The notes: generated by a model not told the origin, from the letters alone. A DNA stretch of 64,000 nucleotides from Mansonella perstans (GCA_037074765.1 JBAMDO010000001.1:310001-374000); one strand, 5' to 3'; shown: positions 49,601 to 63,205, counted from the first letter of the stretch. Numbers and translations: made by a program.

Positions 49601-52600
49601 TTCTTTTAAAATTTCCAAATTAAAGTTTAAAGGAAATAATGAAATGCTATTGCTTCCTTATCAAATAAACTCTTCTTCGATCCTTTTCCAACTCATCAGT
49701 GCATGTGCAATCTAAATGATGTACTGGAACTTTTTCCAGGGGACGACATCAAAAGACAGAGTTGACATTGTGACTTCTTCGATATATTTTATACAAAATT
49801 ATCCAACAATGGATTTAAAATTTATTTTAAATTATAAGATAAGAGAAAACTTACGAATCAGTAACACGTTTACATCTGTACAATGAAAGATGTTCAATAT
49901 TTGGACATTTTAGTGTAAATGATCGTAAAGCATTTTCATGCACATTTTCACAACCACGTAAACTTAATTTTTTCAAAAAACCACCACATCTTTTTGCTAA
50001 ATTTTCCACTACTGGTGCCTGAAATGTCAACCTTTGCTTATCACATGTCGAAACAGTCTGTCATTTAAGCTAAATGAAAAATGCTTAATGTTTTGAATGA
50101 CATAAATTTTGATATGCAAAACTTTTTTTTAAAACGCTTCTTTAATTAATATGGCGCTTATCTTTTAAAAAATATTGTTAAGCATATTGTTAGAAACTTT
50201 TCAGAAGGATCGAAGAAATCTTTCATTGTTAATGTTTTTATGCTTTTATATTAAATTTAGAAATCCGTTTTTTAAAAAGAAAATGATATTAATAATTTGG
50301 AAAAAAATCAAACTAATTATAATTCTGTGATGATTAATGTTAAACAGAGGTAAAGCAACTGGATGAACGATTGTTTATAATTTAATATTTAATTTATTTA
50401 TGTTTCCATTTTTAATTTTATTTACATCTCTGTTTATTGAACGTTAAAATGAGATTTAATTGGACAGGAAATTTTTAGAGTATAAATGAATTGTATGTAT
50501 GAACAACAACTATCGAACAATTTAAATAAAGAGAAGTGGATTTGAAGTAACCAAAATGATCCTCTCAAATGATGCATTTGCAGACCATGTCTCTACTTAT
50601 TTAAAACTTGTCATAAAATTAAATTATTATTATTATTGACAATAAAATACATCGCATGCCTACATATTTAATGCGTGTATGAAATTCAAGCAGCATAACC
50701 TTAATTAAACTAATGTGCAACTCATTATAGCACTAACAGCAAATGCGATGACAACAACAACACTAATGACAATAAAGAGGAATATGATTAATATTGTTTT
50801 GATAACTTTTATTTCCTATCATAAATTTAGAAGCAATGGTAACAAGAAAATGCTTGAAATATTTGTCAGATATTCGACAGCACAGAATAATAGTAATGGT
50901 AGCAGTAGTCTTACCTTTCCAAAACTTTCGCCATCTCTTTCCCTTTCTAACATCCTTACTCTGTTTTATTAGTGCTGTTTCCTTTAAATCTATTGAAATG
51001 TAAAGTAAAGAATGAAATTGGCAACCTTGCTTCAAAATACTCAATAAATTTCGCAGTTTATGATATTTTAACAATAAAAACAATAGATATAATTAACTAA
51101 ATTATAAGCAAGCAGCAAAAAATGATACATAATTACAATTATTATTATAATAATTAATAAGTAGATGTTAGAACTGCTTACTTTGATATCTTTTTGAAAT
51201 TGAAAGAGATCAACTTGCTGCCAGTTGCTACCATCAAGTGCTAAAAGATTCCAATGTCGACATGTTTGCGCACATCGGCATAATGATGTAATATCCAAAA
51301 ATGAAAAAATCCTGAAAATAAACGATTTTGAAAATTCCGGAGACGAAAAACGAAGATAGACAGTTGAAGTTTTTTTTTTTTTATTTAAAAAGAAAGAATG
51401 TAAAATGCTGAAACAATATTTTAGTATTTCTCTCATGAAGAATTTCTCAGAAAATTTTCAAGATCTCTTGAATGTGTGATGGCTGATAATGAAAATTTTA
51501 AAAAACAAATTTATTTTCTTCCCACAAATTCTTTTTCTTTTGCTAGCATATTTTGAATTTGAAATGAAACAACAATTTAGAAAAAACCTTACAGAAGCAA
51601 GTAATGTTAAAAAAAAAAAAAAAAAAAAAAACAAATTAACTAATTAATACTATTAGAAAAAAAAAATATTCTTGCCTAAGAATGAGTTCTTTTGGTAGAA
51701 TCCGATTAATGAGCGGCTGATCGGACTGGGCAGGTAGAAGAGTTGTTATTAAGTACATCTGTAATAAATTTTAAAATTATCTATTCAAAAGTAATAAATA
51801 TTTTAAAAAATCTGAAAGATTAATTAGCTTTTTTGTCCAACTTAAAAATGCCAATTTAAACATTCTTTTACGCTGCAAAAAAATTTTTCGACTTGACTGT
51901 TAAGCCTAAAACCATTTAAAATTTGTAATAAATTCTCATTTTTCTGCTCTTAACATAATTCATATACTTAAATAACCGCAATAAATCTTTACTGAAAAGA
52001 TTTTTTGCGAAGAAAATAATCTTCAGAATGAAAGATTTTCAGTCGATCAAAACTTTATTTATGAATTTTAAAATTTCATTTTAAAACAAAATTATCAACA
52101 AAGAAAGAAAATTTTGATAAATTAATTTTAATAAAAAATGGGCCAAGAACATATACTCTCAAAATTTAAAAAATAAATTATCACTTCTTAAGCGTAATAC
52201 ATTGCACCTATTTGAAATCTAAAATAAACTTATTGTTATGATAAATCAACTATTCTTCTGATCATTTTCATTATTTCTTCTACGATTATGTCAGTTGATA
52301 TTCAGGTTGATCGTTTAAAAGATTTATTTATTCAAAAAAGGAGATGAAAAAAGTTACATTTAATAAATGACAACAATTAATGACAAAATTTAAAGATGTG
52401 AGAAAATGATGAGTGATAGAGCGAAGAACATGACGACAAGTCGAAAAAGCTTTCTGTCGCTTTGATATCATTCAGTTAGTGAGGGATGATTTAAGCAAAG
52501 AAAAAGAAATTCTCTAAGTAATATAAATAAAGTGAAGTGGCAAATGGCATCATATGAAATCTAATTTTTTTCCAATTTCCAATCCATAAATGATATCTAT

Positions 52601-55600
52601 CACCCAACTGAAATATATAAAATAAAATCAAAAGCCAGGAATATTTTTTCATTTTTTTCTTTTCAAAAGCTAAAAATCAAAAAACTTTTGTTCGCTATAA
52701 AGTCTCAGGTAAGCTTGTCAGAGAAATCATTTTAATTTTTTAACTTATAATTTATTTTTATATTTCCATATGTCTGAAAGTGAATTTTCGATAATGCATT
52801 AGTGAAATATGATGAGAAAGTTTTACCTCGTATGTTGTTGCAATTGTATACAGTATTTTAAACTTTAATTTTGTAATACAGTATTTTAAACTTTAATTTT
52901 GTAAAAAGTTTATTCATTAACATATCTCTTTACAGAATATAAAAAGGTGTTTAATTTAAATACTGTAATACAATTTAACCCTTTCATCATTTCCAATTTA
53001 TAAGTTGAAGTTTTTTTTAAAACTTAAAAACTTCTTTTCTGAAAGAACTTTTATGCTACTGAAACAAATTTCCATACATTAATGAAATTGAAATTGTTAC
53101 TGAAAAAGAAATGGAATTGGTCAAGAATGAAAAAAAAGATGTGAAAGATGGGTAGTGAAATTTTATGTTTAATTTTTTTTAAACCAGGAAAGAAGAATGA
53201 AGAAGAGAAAAGAAGAAGAGGATGAGGAAGGGAAAGAAGGAGTGATAGCATTTTGCGCTGCCAATCAAACTTAATGCAGCTTTATTAAAATATTAAACCA
53301 GAACTTTGCCTTCTCTTTTTCTCACATTTAAAAAAGCCAAAAACCATAATTAACAATTACTCGATGTTTCTAACTCTACTATTAATACTACTTCTACTGC
53401 TGCTACCGCAACAAAAAGAAATTTCATGTGTATTTAAACAAAACAAAATTATTTTGATAAAAGAACTTTGTAAAAATTTTGAATAAAAATTTGTGCAATT
53501 CAATTTCATTCATCGCTTTAATTGTTCATTTATTATTCTCATTATTCATTTTTCTTTTCTCGAAAATGATAAAACTAAAAATGAAAAATGACCGTATAAA
53601 AACAATTTCTCGAAAATAATAAACCTAAAAATGATTTCAGATATTGTAAAAGCAAAGTTATAAAACTAACTGAAATTATCGAAGTAACTAATGGATTGAG
53701 TTAGCTGCTTAAATTATGCTTTAAATGAATCAATTGCTAATAATAATAACGAATCTAGTTTATCGCATTTCCAGAATGCTACCAAAACGTAAGTAGTTAA
53801 GCTGACAGAGCGGATGGGAGTAGCAGAGAGAAAGAGAAATGTTAAAATTTATAAAAATAAATCTTCTATTTAATTGAGCAGTTCATTTAATAGCAGCGAA
53901 ATAAATTTATATGTGCAGGGCAGGAATTACATTAATCAATTAACAATCAGTTAAGTTTTTTTTTCCTTTTCTTTTTAATAGACAATACTATTGTTGACAT
54001 TATTTATCTTTGTTAGAAATTTCAAAAAGCACAATTGCATATAACAAATCAAACATCCCTTTAACTTCTCTTTTTTTCCAGCATTTTTCCTTCTCTTTTT
54101 TGTCTGTTTGTTTTAAATAAAGTTGCAGTAATGCTTCAAAATGAGAGATATTGTAACATTATTGTTATATAAGCTGAATGAAAAAAAATTGAGAGTTTTA
54201 ACTTCTAACAATACAAATTGCATATTTGATCCCAACGCTGGTGCTGTGTTTGATTTGTAGTTATAACTAGTATTTAATTGTAATGAGCTCGAAAAAAGTG
54301 GTAATAATTGAGGATTTAATCCGAAAAAAAATCTAATTTTTGATCAAAATCACTGACTGTTAAAGCTACTGAGCGTCATTGTTGTAAACGATAAATATAA
54401 TATTTAAGTACTGCTAATGCTACTGCAAATAAAAAAATAAAACAAACCAGTGTTGAAAGTTTTGATAAAATAACTATTTATTAAATTTAAAAAGTTCAAG
54501 TCAGAATTTTTGATTTCTTTTTTTTGAAAGAATGAAATGTAAAATGTCAAGTGTAAAATAAACGGGGAGAAAAATTTGAAAAAAGTTTATGTTTGATAAC
54601 TTTCATTAACTCATTTTCTCCACTTAAAATATTTTTCGTTTCCATTCTAAATTGATAAAATTAGTATCAGTGTTATACAATCATACCATTTTGTCAGTGT
54701 TAATATTAGTACTCTAAATTACAATATCATTACACTTCATCTTATTAGATTTGTCTAGAAACACCTGAGGGCTAAAACTTAGCATCACTGAATGACAAAT
54801 AGCACTCAGTATTTCAGCAGAATTATTGAATTTCTAAAAGCTTTTTCAGTTCAAAAATTTCGTAAACTTCAAGCTTTCCAATGAATCATTTTAAAATAGA
54901 TTCTGCGTGTACGATGTCACAATAATATCGAACTATTAAATTACAGTTTATTTCATAGTGTCATAATTAGTCAATGAAAAAAAAAAAAAGTTTCTTATTA
55001 AAATTCAGGAAAAGAAATGAATTCAACTGGAAAAGTAATTTTTAAAATAAAGTTGAATCACGAAATTATTTTTTTGAAAAAAAAAGGTTAAAAATGGGAA
55101 AATACGGGAAGAATTAACGATAAAAGATATATTAGCTTATGGAATAAGAAGAAAATTAATTCATCTGAGACGAAAGAATAATCTCAGTTACAAAGTTTCG
55201 GCAATGCTGGAAGTAATCCTTCAAGAAATTCCGGGAGATAAACACTTAATTTCATCTATTTTTCCCACTACTTTTGTGAAGGAAAAAAAATCGCAATAAA
55301 AAAGTTGCAATAAAATAAGCAATACTCTGATGAAGAGAAATTTAGTTAGTTTGCGAAAGTAAAAACAAAATATAACATGAACGGGGAGCGGGTTAGAAGA
55401 AAGAGAAAAGAAAGGAAAAGAAAAATACGAAAAGGAAATCAAAACGATATCCGATTGCAAAATCGATCAAAACGATGATAATGATGATGATAGCGGTGAT
55501 GATAATAATGATGATATAATGATGATAATAATCATGATGATATTTATAATGATTGCTGTCGTTTTCAAAATATTTAAACAAACAAAGCTAAGTTGAAGCA

Positions 55601-57534
55601 ATAAATTGTGTTGATAATTTATTTCGATTAGTTATAGTAATTAATGATTGAGAAGTATTTAATTACTGTCAATAATAAAAATATATGTTTAATGTAAACA
55701 ATGCATATACAAATATAGAATAATTGCCACCATAAATGTCACCATTTACTTATGGCAGAGAGTCTGAAATTTTCATTATGTAAACTTATATTTTATTTAG
55801 AGCACATGGAAGATTTCTTGAATTTATTATTGAAGTTTTTGTGGAAAGCAAAATTTAGAGCAATTAGAGTATTATAATGTCAACAAATGGAAAAATTAGA
55901 ATACTGTTAACAAATGTAGAAAATATTTTGTCGATCAATAATCATCTTCTAATTCTTAATCTTATCCAGACTAAATTGTTAAATCAAAAATTTTTTCATG
56001 AACAAATAGAGAAGATGTCGTTAAATTAGGCATCAAATCTGGCAAATAGGTCAAGTAAACAGAAAGACAATAGATCAGGTACATGGTATGTGATTTATTG
56101 CTTTTACTTTCACATACATCATTAGATGTTATTGTCACATCAGAGGTTAAATAGAAACAGATGTTACCGTAGCTAAACCAACAAAAGTCTTCAAGGTCAT
56201 CATCATTATCATTATAATGAGCCAGTAATAAAAGGGGTCATTTTGCTCTCGCAGATGGTCATATTTTTGATTTCGTTCCATTTCTAACCTCATTCATTCC
56301 ACATAGAATTGCAAATTTCCTTAAAATTACATTTGTCAAAAGGAATTTTTGAATGAATAAAATGAATTGCTTCACAATTGCAGCAACTATGTTTTGGAAA
56401 ATGTTTTTTTCTGCTAGAGAGGAAAGCTAAATGCTGTGCTAAAAGAAAGAAAACATAAAAAAGGATACGAGGATTAGGAATAAGTTCAGAATAATCATAA
56501 TAAAGATGAAATAAAAAAAATCGGAAAAGAATAAATAAATCGATTACCAACAGAATATATTAAAAATAAATAAATGATTAAATTAACGACAGAACATTTT
56601 AGAAAAAAGTAAATGACTGCGCTGTTAAATACTTCAAAAAAAAGCGGTAACATTTGCAGTACCTACAATACTGCAAGATAAAACTTAGACAAAAACTGTA
56701 GATATTAATTGGACTCTGAATAATGTCCTATGCATTTAATTTAAAGATAAAAGAAAATCAAGGAATCGAGTATTGAATAGAGAAAAAACTAGAATCAAAA
56801 AACAGTGCAATTAATTTGTTTCCAATATGTTCTTATAATATAACAAGAACATAAAACACAAATTTACAAAATGTTGTTTAATTTTCAATTGAGGGTTTTT
56901 GAAAATCCTCGTAAATAATTAAGGATTAAAGAAACAAATTTCAACAGAAATTACGATCATTTTTGTTTAAATTCATATTATACTGAATTAAAAAATGATA
57001 TCCTGTCTAGAATGGATGAAATGAAAAAGACCAGCAAAAAAAATTTGAATTCTCTCGGTTAATGATCAGTGAAATAGTTAGAATTAACTGTAGGAAAGAG
57101 TGAAATAAAGATATGAAAAAAAGATTTAAAACTTAAAACGCACTTATAATTATAGAATAAACTCATTTTTTTCAAATTGTTAATTTCAAAGTCATAATAA
57201 TGATTAATTAGAAACATGCAGCAGTTTAGATAACAACATTTATAAAGAACGATCGGTCGATCGATATAATAATGCAAGAAGGAATGACACATACCCTGTA
57301 TTGTCCTCTGGAACCATCGATCAGACTCATTAATTTATCACGATATTTGTAAAGTTTATAGGCTAACATAACACTCTTCGAGCACTTTGCTTCAGGTGTA
57401 ACCTTTAATTCGTTCACCTGCCCCATTACTGCTATCGTCGATAGGCTTGTATCATCCGACAATGCCTTTTGATTTTGCGGGTAATCACAATCAAATGTGC
57501 GACCAAATCGTAGCGATTGTAAAGTACAAGTCAT
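46680..57534 (-). CDS. F-box/LRR protein, FBXL2/FBXL20 type (C. elegans C02F5.7-like), ten exons, 508 aa
   Basis: Substrate-recognition subunit of an SCF (Skp1-Cullin-F-box) ubiquitin ligase. Exons in transcription order: 57295-57534, 51676-51758, 51182-51311, 49855-50018, 49294-49389, 48881-49007, 48122-48324, 47660-47822, 47139-47351, 46680-46787, phases consistent. Residues 1-80 are family-unlike. The F-box starts near 100 (INRILPKELILRIFSFLD, CRCAQTCRHWNLLALDGSNW). About eleven cysteine-containing LRRs follow, each with LxLxxCxxITD-type units (for example LELDNCPQITD and VDLYDCQNIT). The conserved tail VEVHAYFAPATPP leads to CRCCTIL. The final CTIL is a CaaX box with Leu, favouring geranylgeranylation as in FBXL2. 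Intron one is 5.5 kb. Intron two uses a GC donor. Exon 1 lies after a long pyrimidine tract, and its start at 57534 is uncertain. An ATG also opens exon 2, allowing a shorter isoform. Confidence 0.93.
51609..51631 (+). repeat. Poly(A) tract in F-box gene intron
   Basis: A 23-base A run on the + strand (T on the coding strand), within intron 51312-51675, close to the GC donor. Prone to length error in sequencing. Confidence 0.9.
52849..52904 (+). repeat. Perfect 28-bp tandem duplication
   Basis: Two identical adjacent 28-bp units beginning TACAGTATTTTAAACT, in the 5.5 kb first intron of the F-box gene. Identity implies a very recent slippage event. Confidence 0.95.
55460..55555 (+). repeat. 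GAT/GATAAT microsatellite
   Basis: Imperfect trinucleotide repeat (GATGATAAT, GATGATGATAG and similar) in the first intron of the F-box gene. It creates Tyr/His/Ile-rich open frames on the minus strand that are not genes. Confidence 0.85.
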
Positions 57535-58276
57535 TTGTCAAATTTTGAAGTGATGAAGAGAAGAAATACAGGGAGAGATAGAGTTGAAAAGAAAAAAGAA
57601 GAAATACTAGTCGATGAGTTGTCTTTTTTTTTTTTTCAAAACATTTCAATGAAGTGACCGAAAATGGATGCACGAGTTACAGTGGTAATACTGTTGTTTG
57701 CCTCTTCCATTTGCCGATAGTGTGATTGAAATTTAAATGTGTCAGTTAATAAATATGCAACTGAAATTTATGAAAACTTCAGAGAACAGAAAAAGTAATG
57801 GTAAGAAGCAGTAATGATTGAAATTCCTCCACAATATCGTAGTTTCATCGAGATTTTATAATCTAAAAAAGCAAAAATGCTGCTCATTAAAGCAGATATG
57901 AATTAACATAGCATTTTTAAATTTCTATCAATTAAAGCAGTTTGTCAAATAAAGCAGTAAATATAAGAAATGACCGATTCAGTTAGATACGTTGCGAATG
58001 TGAAATGCTTTTATTGCTGACGTAATTCCGTAACTAGGTAACAAGATGAGCAACTTCTTAGTTGTAACCGATCGATTTATGCTATGTGGTGTATCATAAT
58101 GCTAAGTGTTATCAACATGCCTTTGAAAAAGCAACAGGTAATTTGAGAATTGCTAAATAAGTAGATAGATACACATCATTTAGGCAAATAAAACTCAATA
58201 GAAGAGAGAAATAAATATGATGTTTTAAGCAGATGTTGAAGAGGAAATAAATAAATTGAAACCGAAATGAGGGATG

Positions 58277-58490
58277 CAATATCAACTGGATTGGAAAGGA
58301 AGGTTAATGATCGGAGAAGAGGTTAACATTGAGGATGACAAAACAGAAATGACAACGAAGAAGACTGAAGTGAACCCAAAAGTACTAAACCCGCTGAACT
58401 TCTATCACGGATAACAATTAAATAGATGGTGGAGGAGGACCTTGGAAGTAACCTGCTGTAAATTCAATATAACGAAGGCTAAGCCTCCTA
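58277..58490. other. Complex, relatively GC-rich block of unknown nature
   Basis: This block is less AT-rich than its surroundings. On the + strand, 58277-58423 is an open frame from ATG (QLDWKGRLMIGEEVNIEDD ... LNPLNFYHG). On the - strand, about 58431-58490 reads RRLSLRYIEFTAGYFQGPPP and then a stop. The 14-base string AACCCGCTGAACTT resembles the start of 28S rRNA genes, but neighbouring bases do not continue the match. It could be an exon of an unseen gene, an rDNA scrap or a conserved non-coding element. I cannot decide. Confidence 0.3.
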
Positions 58491-58664
58491 TTCTAACAAA
58501 TACGTTTATTTGACATTTGTTGTTATTAATGAAGACGAATATAAAATTAGAAAAGAAAGAAGTTAAATAATAATAAAATTATTTACGATCCATAAATATA
58601 CCGAGAATTCTTCTAGACTCTGACCAAACTTTAACCTTTCTCCTAAAGATGGATCTATTACTTT

Positions 58665-58720
58665 ACATAGCTTTATTTAAATAAATATGAATACATAGCT
58701 TTATTTAAATAAATAAGAAT
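58665..58720 (+). repeat. 28-bp tandem duplication
   Basis: Two adjacent 28-bp units beginning ACATAGCTTTATTTAAATAA that differ at one position. Confidence 0.95.
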
Positions 58721-58801
58721 TAATGATAAATTTTGTCCGTTTTTTTTTTTTTTTTTTGCTCCTTTTAATAACTATATTAAAACACAAATTTGATGATAGA
58801 G

Positions 58802-58909
58802 ATGAGCTATAGATAAGTGTCAAGATGAAACATGATTATGAGCTATGGATAAATATCCGTATGAAACATGATCATAAGCCATAAATGAATTTCCCGATGA
58901 AATGTCACA
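58802..58909 (+). repeat. 36-bp minisatellite, three units
   Basis: Units 58802-58837, 58838-58873 and 58874-58909, each exactly 36 bp, share AT.AGC.ATA.AT.A and GATGAAAC.TGAT-type blocks. The first two are closer to each other than to the third. The length is a multiple of three, and the minus strand stays open through two units, but a stop closes the third, so coding is unlikely. Confidence 0.85.
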
Positions 58910-60877
58910 GGGAATGAATATAGAAATCCCAAAGATAAACTGAATTCTGAACAGAGAGAAAACATGGGATGCATATTGTTTGAATGTGGCCGGTTTGCAT
59001 GATAAATTTGTGTTATTTTGCTTTTGTTGTGATTTTAATTTTTCTTTTCTTTCATCTGTTACATAAAAAGTAACGACTGAAAATTTAAACTTGCCATCCT
59101 TTTCAGGAACATACACACATACAAATACAAAACTCAAAAAGTATTTTTCACAAATTTTTTAATATTTCTCTCTCTCTCATCGCTTTTTTCCCTTCTTTTT
59201 ATGCCAGTAAAGAAAGAGAAAAAAGACTTGATCGCAGATTTGAATAAAGAAGTAAAAGAAATTAGATCATTTTAGCAAAATCCCTCAAATAAAAATTTAT
59301 CGATAGCATCATCATCAGATTTACAAAGATAAAAACAAAGATTGACATTTTAAAGACAAATATTTAAAAAAAAAAACGGATAGAAATTAAAAAGAAAGAT
59401 TTTGAAAAAAGTGGAGTGTGGGAGAGGGAAAATGTGATAAAATGTAGAACTGTTGGGAAGATAATTTTTTAACTGGATTAACATGGAATATGAACTAATT
59501 TTTAAAAAATATGTCAGTTATATTGTACGTATATGAATTTATCTGTACACATTATCTATTAATTAAAAAAGAAAAACTATTAATAACATCAAAAAAGTAA
59601 CGAATTGTGGTATACAATAGTTTTTTATTCAATTTTAATATTTTTCCCACAGTTATCTGTGGGACAAAATTAACGGAAAATTAATATGGAAATTTAATTT
59701 GTGCAACTATCCAATTCAAAATACAAAATGTAAAATTTCTTAGGCGAAAAAAAAAAATCTTTTCATTGATTAAAAATTAAATTTCTTTTTTTTGAAACAA
59801 ATTTTTGTAAGAAAAGATAGAAAAAGAACAAAAAGCAAGGTATGATTAGATGATACTATTTTTTACAGATAACAATAAAAGAAAATCTTTAAAACTTTCC
59901 TAGTCTATTTTTTCCGCTATTTCCCATCTTTTTTTCCTTTTATCCGAAAAATGACAAAAAGAAATTGTAGCTCCAGCAGCTTTTTTTTTTTTTTTTATTA
60001 AATTTATGACTTTTCACATTCAAACATAGATGTGATGATAATAAAGATAGAAGGAAGGAAGGTAATTAATTAATTAAGCAATTTTATTTATTCATTATTT
60101 TCTTGTTTAATGCAATATCGGAGCGCGATGCATTGCACAATGATGATATTGTGATTCATTCAATTTAAGATTTTAACAATTTTTGTCGAATGAATGGTAA
60201 TTTATAATATTTAACACCATTTACCGGCAATCTTTAATGAATTCAAATGATAGCAATGGTACGACTGACCAATGGTGCATTCATTTATCTTTGCAAGGTG
60301 GTGGATATTATAAAATATACTAAATGATACATTCCTTGCTCATTTAATATTCCATAATGTTTGGGAAATTATTTTGCTCACTGATTTAAATAATATCATT
60401 CATAAAAAAAGATTACAGATTATGGTGACAAATATAGCATTTATTATCACATATGATAAAGAGGAAATTTCAAAAAATATTATTGAAGTACGGATATTTT
60501 CGATTTACTGTTAGATAAGAAAAGCCTTATATTATTGATCTTTCAAATGCTCTCTAAATTATAGTATAGAATTTTACAATATAATAAAGATTTCTAATAT
60601 ATTGCATGTAATCTTTGGAAGTGACAATCAGATCTCTTTCATTAATCTTAATTTAATTTAATTAGCATTGCATATATGTTGTATAGATGTTTATCAATAT
60701 AATAACTAAACTAATCGTCCAAATTCTTTTCTCTTTCTTAGCTATCTATTATTTCATTTATGTATCATATCATTTTGATTTGATATAAGAAGTTAGCTAC
60801 TTTCAGAACATCAAATATTCATATCAATTGTGGTGGACTAATTCAATTCTATCTATCGCATTGTATAAGCGAATACA

Positions 60878-60965
60878 TAGATACGGAAATATATACACAT
60901 ACACAGACGGACATACACAAATAGACAAATAAGAGCAGAGAGACAAACATAGGCAGACATACTGA
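60878..60965 (+). repeat. Degenerate ACAYA/ACAGA purine-rich repeat
   Basis: A run of imperfect 4-8 bp units (ATACACAT, ACAGACGGACAT, ATAGACAAAT, GAGAGACAAACAT, GGCAGACAT). Simple-sequence DNA. Confidence 0.7.
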
Positions 60966-62059
60966 GTATGAAGGAAGTTTAATCATGGAATAAAAATTAG
61001 CGATATGAAATCAAATTTTAGAGTAATCATCAACGTCAATCAAAAACTTTTGCATTTATCAGATGCCTTTTTTGATGAATATTTTTCGTTTCAAATTTTG
61101 CATTTTTCATTTTGTTATCAAATTCATAAAAATCATTACTATCCAATTCTCTCTTCAAATTATTCATTTGCACTGGTATGCAGATGTTATGTTTGTCGTT
61201 ATGTACAAGCAAAAACCTTATGATCTTCGGAAGTTTCGAAAAGATAAACTAATAACTTTCAATTTGTAACTTTTATAATGAGAATATCTTTTACATGGAA
61301 TTGATACAACACTTGCCATTTTATAATTGTATTCAAATATCGTTGAAATATGCTGAAAATTTTCCCATAAGAAAATTTTTCTGAAAGTATTCTAAGTTAG
61401 TATTACATAATTATGGATAATTTACCAAGTATTATTATTGAACTTCAAAATATGCCGAAAAAAAAAAACCTTCACAGACTATTTTGAAGAGTATGATAAA
61501 AAAAAATGGTTGTAAATTGTTAAATTGATTCCGGATTTATTTATAAAATTTTAATGATTGCCAAATTTGTAAAACGTTTAGATCGCAGTTAGATTAGGAA
61601 TTATTTTCAAGTCATAAAAAATCGATTTTTTGGAGCACATCTGAAAAATTTATGGCAGTAAAAATGATCAACTACAAAATTTAAAGTAATCGGAATTATG
61701 AATCATAATTATTCAGCTATCATTATTCCTCATACATTCTAATCATCAATCAGCAATATAATTATTTAACGAAAATACAATATCAAATCTATCAGATCTA
61801 TTAATTAGCTGATTTTAGTTCCTTTCCTGTTTTTTCATTTCTAAATTGAATTTCTACAACTTACTGCAAACGAGACAGTTAATACGCTAGAAAATGAAAT
61901 CGACGATAATCACCCTTAACCATAATAAATAATATTTAATAATCGCAATTGATCTAATTTAATTAAAGAAACTAATATGATGATAATGAAAATTTCGAAT
62001 CTTTGAAATAAGCCAGATACATACTAAGATTCAAAGCTTTTCCCTTTAATGAATGAATA

Positions 62060-62220
62060 TAAGGACTGAAATAGTAAAATGCCGCGACAATAACAAAAGT
62101 GGTTGGAATTTTACAGTGCTACTACAATAATAGAAAAGCCTGAAATGACAAAATGCTATCACAACAACAGAAATCTCAGAAAACTGCTACTAAAGCAGTA
62201 AAATACTTGGAATGTTGGAC
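62060..62220 (+). repeat. Degenerate 45-50 bp tandem repeat
   Basis: Three to four imperfect units built around TGAAATAGTAAAATGC / GACAAAATGCTA / CTACTAAAGCAGTAAAAT, with CAACAA-type linkers. A similar AAAGCAG motif recurs near 57890-57960. Confidence 0.55.
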
Positions 62221-62959
62221 TGATTTCGTCTAAGCATAAGAAACGATATTTAAAAAGCTTTGCAAAGCTTATGTTCAAACAGGACTTTATTAGTATCATG
62301 CATTTTTCTCTTATGAAGAGTTAATAGTAAGAAAAATAGCTTGAAATTTATATTCCAAAGTTTAACTTACTTCTGTTCAAATATATCAGTTTCAAAATGT
62401 TCACAAATTTCTCATTGTAAAATGAAATGATTTATAGATTATCAACCAAAATAAAGTTTTAGTAATTAACGCCATTGTAAAAATTTGAAATGAAACAGCG
62501 ACTGATAAATAAATTCAAATATAATCCAAACATAGCTTGTGACAAATGAAAAATGCGCAATTTTTCTCTTTCCCCGACTGACAGACTGACTCTGACAACA
62601 GTGACAAAAAATTTAACCGCCAAAAAATTGGAAATCTAAATATTGAAGTTAAAACAGAAAAAGAACGAAGCAGTAATATCACTAATGCCTCTTTCAGGTC
62701 ATATGCAGAAAAGGAAAAGACAGATGGAACAGGGTTATCCAACGTCGATGACCTCCAAAATAAACCAAAAAAAAAGTAGGAAAGAAATCATTTTTGAAAA
62801 ATTATATTTCTTTAGAAGGTCAAAAAAGGCAGATGGTCTTTGCATGTGAAGAACTTCATGAATTAAACTGAAAGTAATAAAAGAAGCTTTCAGAATGGAG
62901 CATTATTCAAGTAATCCTATGTTACAGAATATATTATAAGTGAACAGATGTGTACGAGA

Positions 62960-63205
62960 ACGATAAATTTTATCTTTCCGAAAAGATAATAACTGCTATT
63001 ACGATTAAAAATTACGAATAGATAAATTACGATTTGTTAAAAAGCTATTCCGAAAGAATAATTAGCAATCACGATTTATTCAGCAGTAATGAGAACGGCA
63101 AACTTATCTATTCCGAAAGAATAATAATTGCTAATTACGATTTGTTACGAAGCTATTACGAAAGAATAATTGGCAATTACGATTTGTTAAGCAGTAATGA
63201 TTAGG
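62960..63205 (+). repeat. Diverged tandem array, about 50-65 bp unit
   Basis: Repeated blocks GCTATTCCGAAAGAATAATT, (A)GCAATCACGATTT / GCTAATTACGATTTGTTA and GCAGTAATGA occur in at least four rounds. Some copies are reordered, suggesting a higher-order unit. Confidence 0.8.

Noticed and set aside
57666..57720. Signal-peptide-like short frame on + (MDARVTVVILLFASS)
   Set aside because: It stops after 18 codons, with no donor to extend it; it lies just upstream of the F-box gene on the opposite strand.
58820..59137. 105-codon minus-strand open frame
   Set aside because: Partly made by the 36-bp minisatellite and lacking paired splice sites or a recognisable domain.
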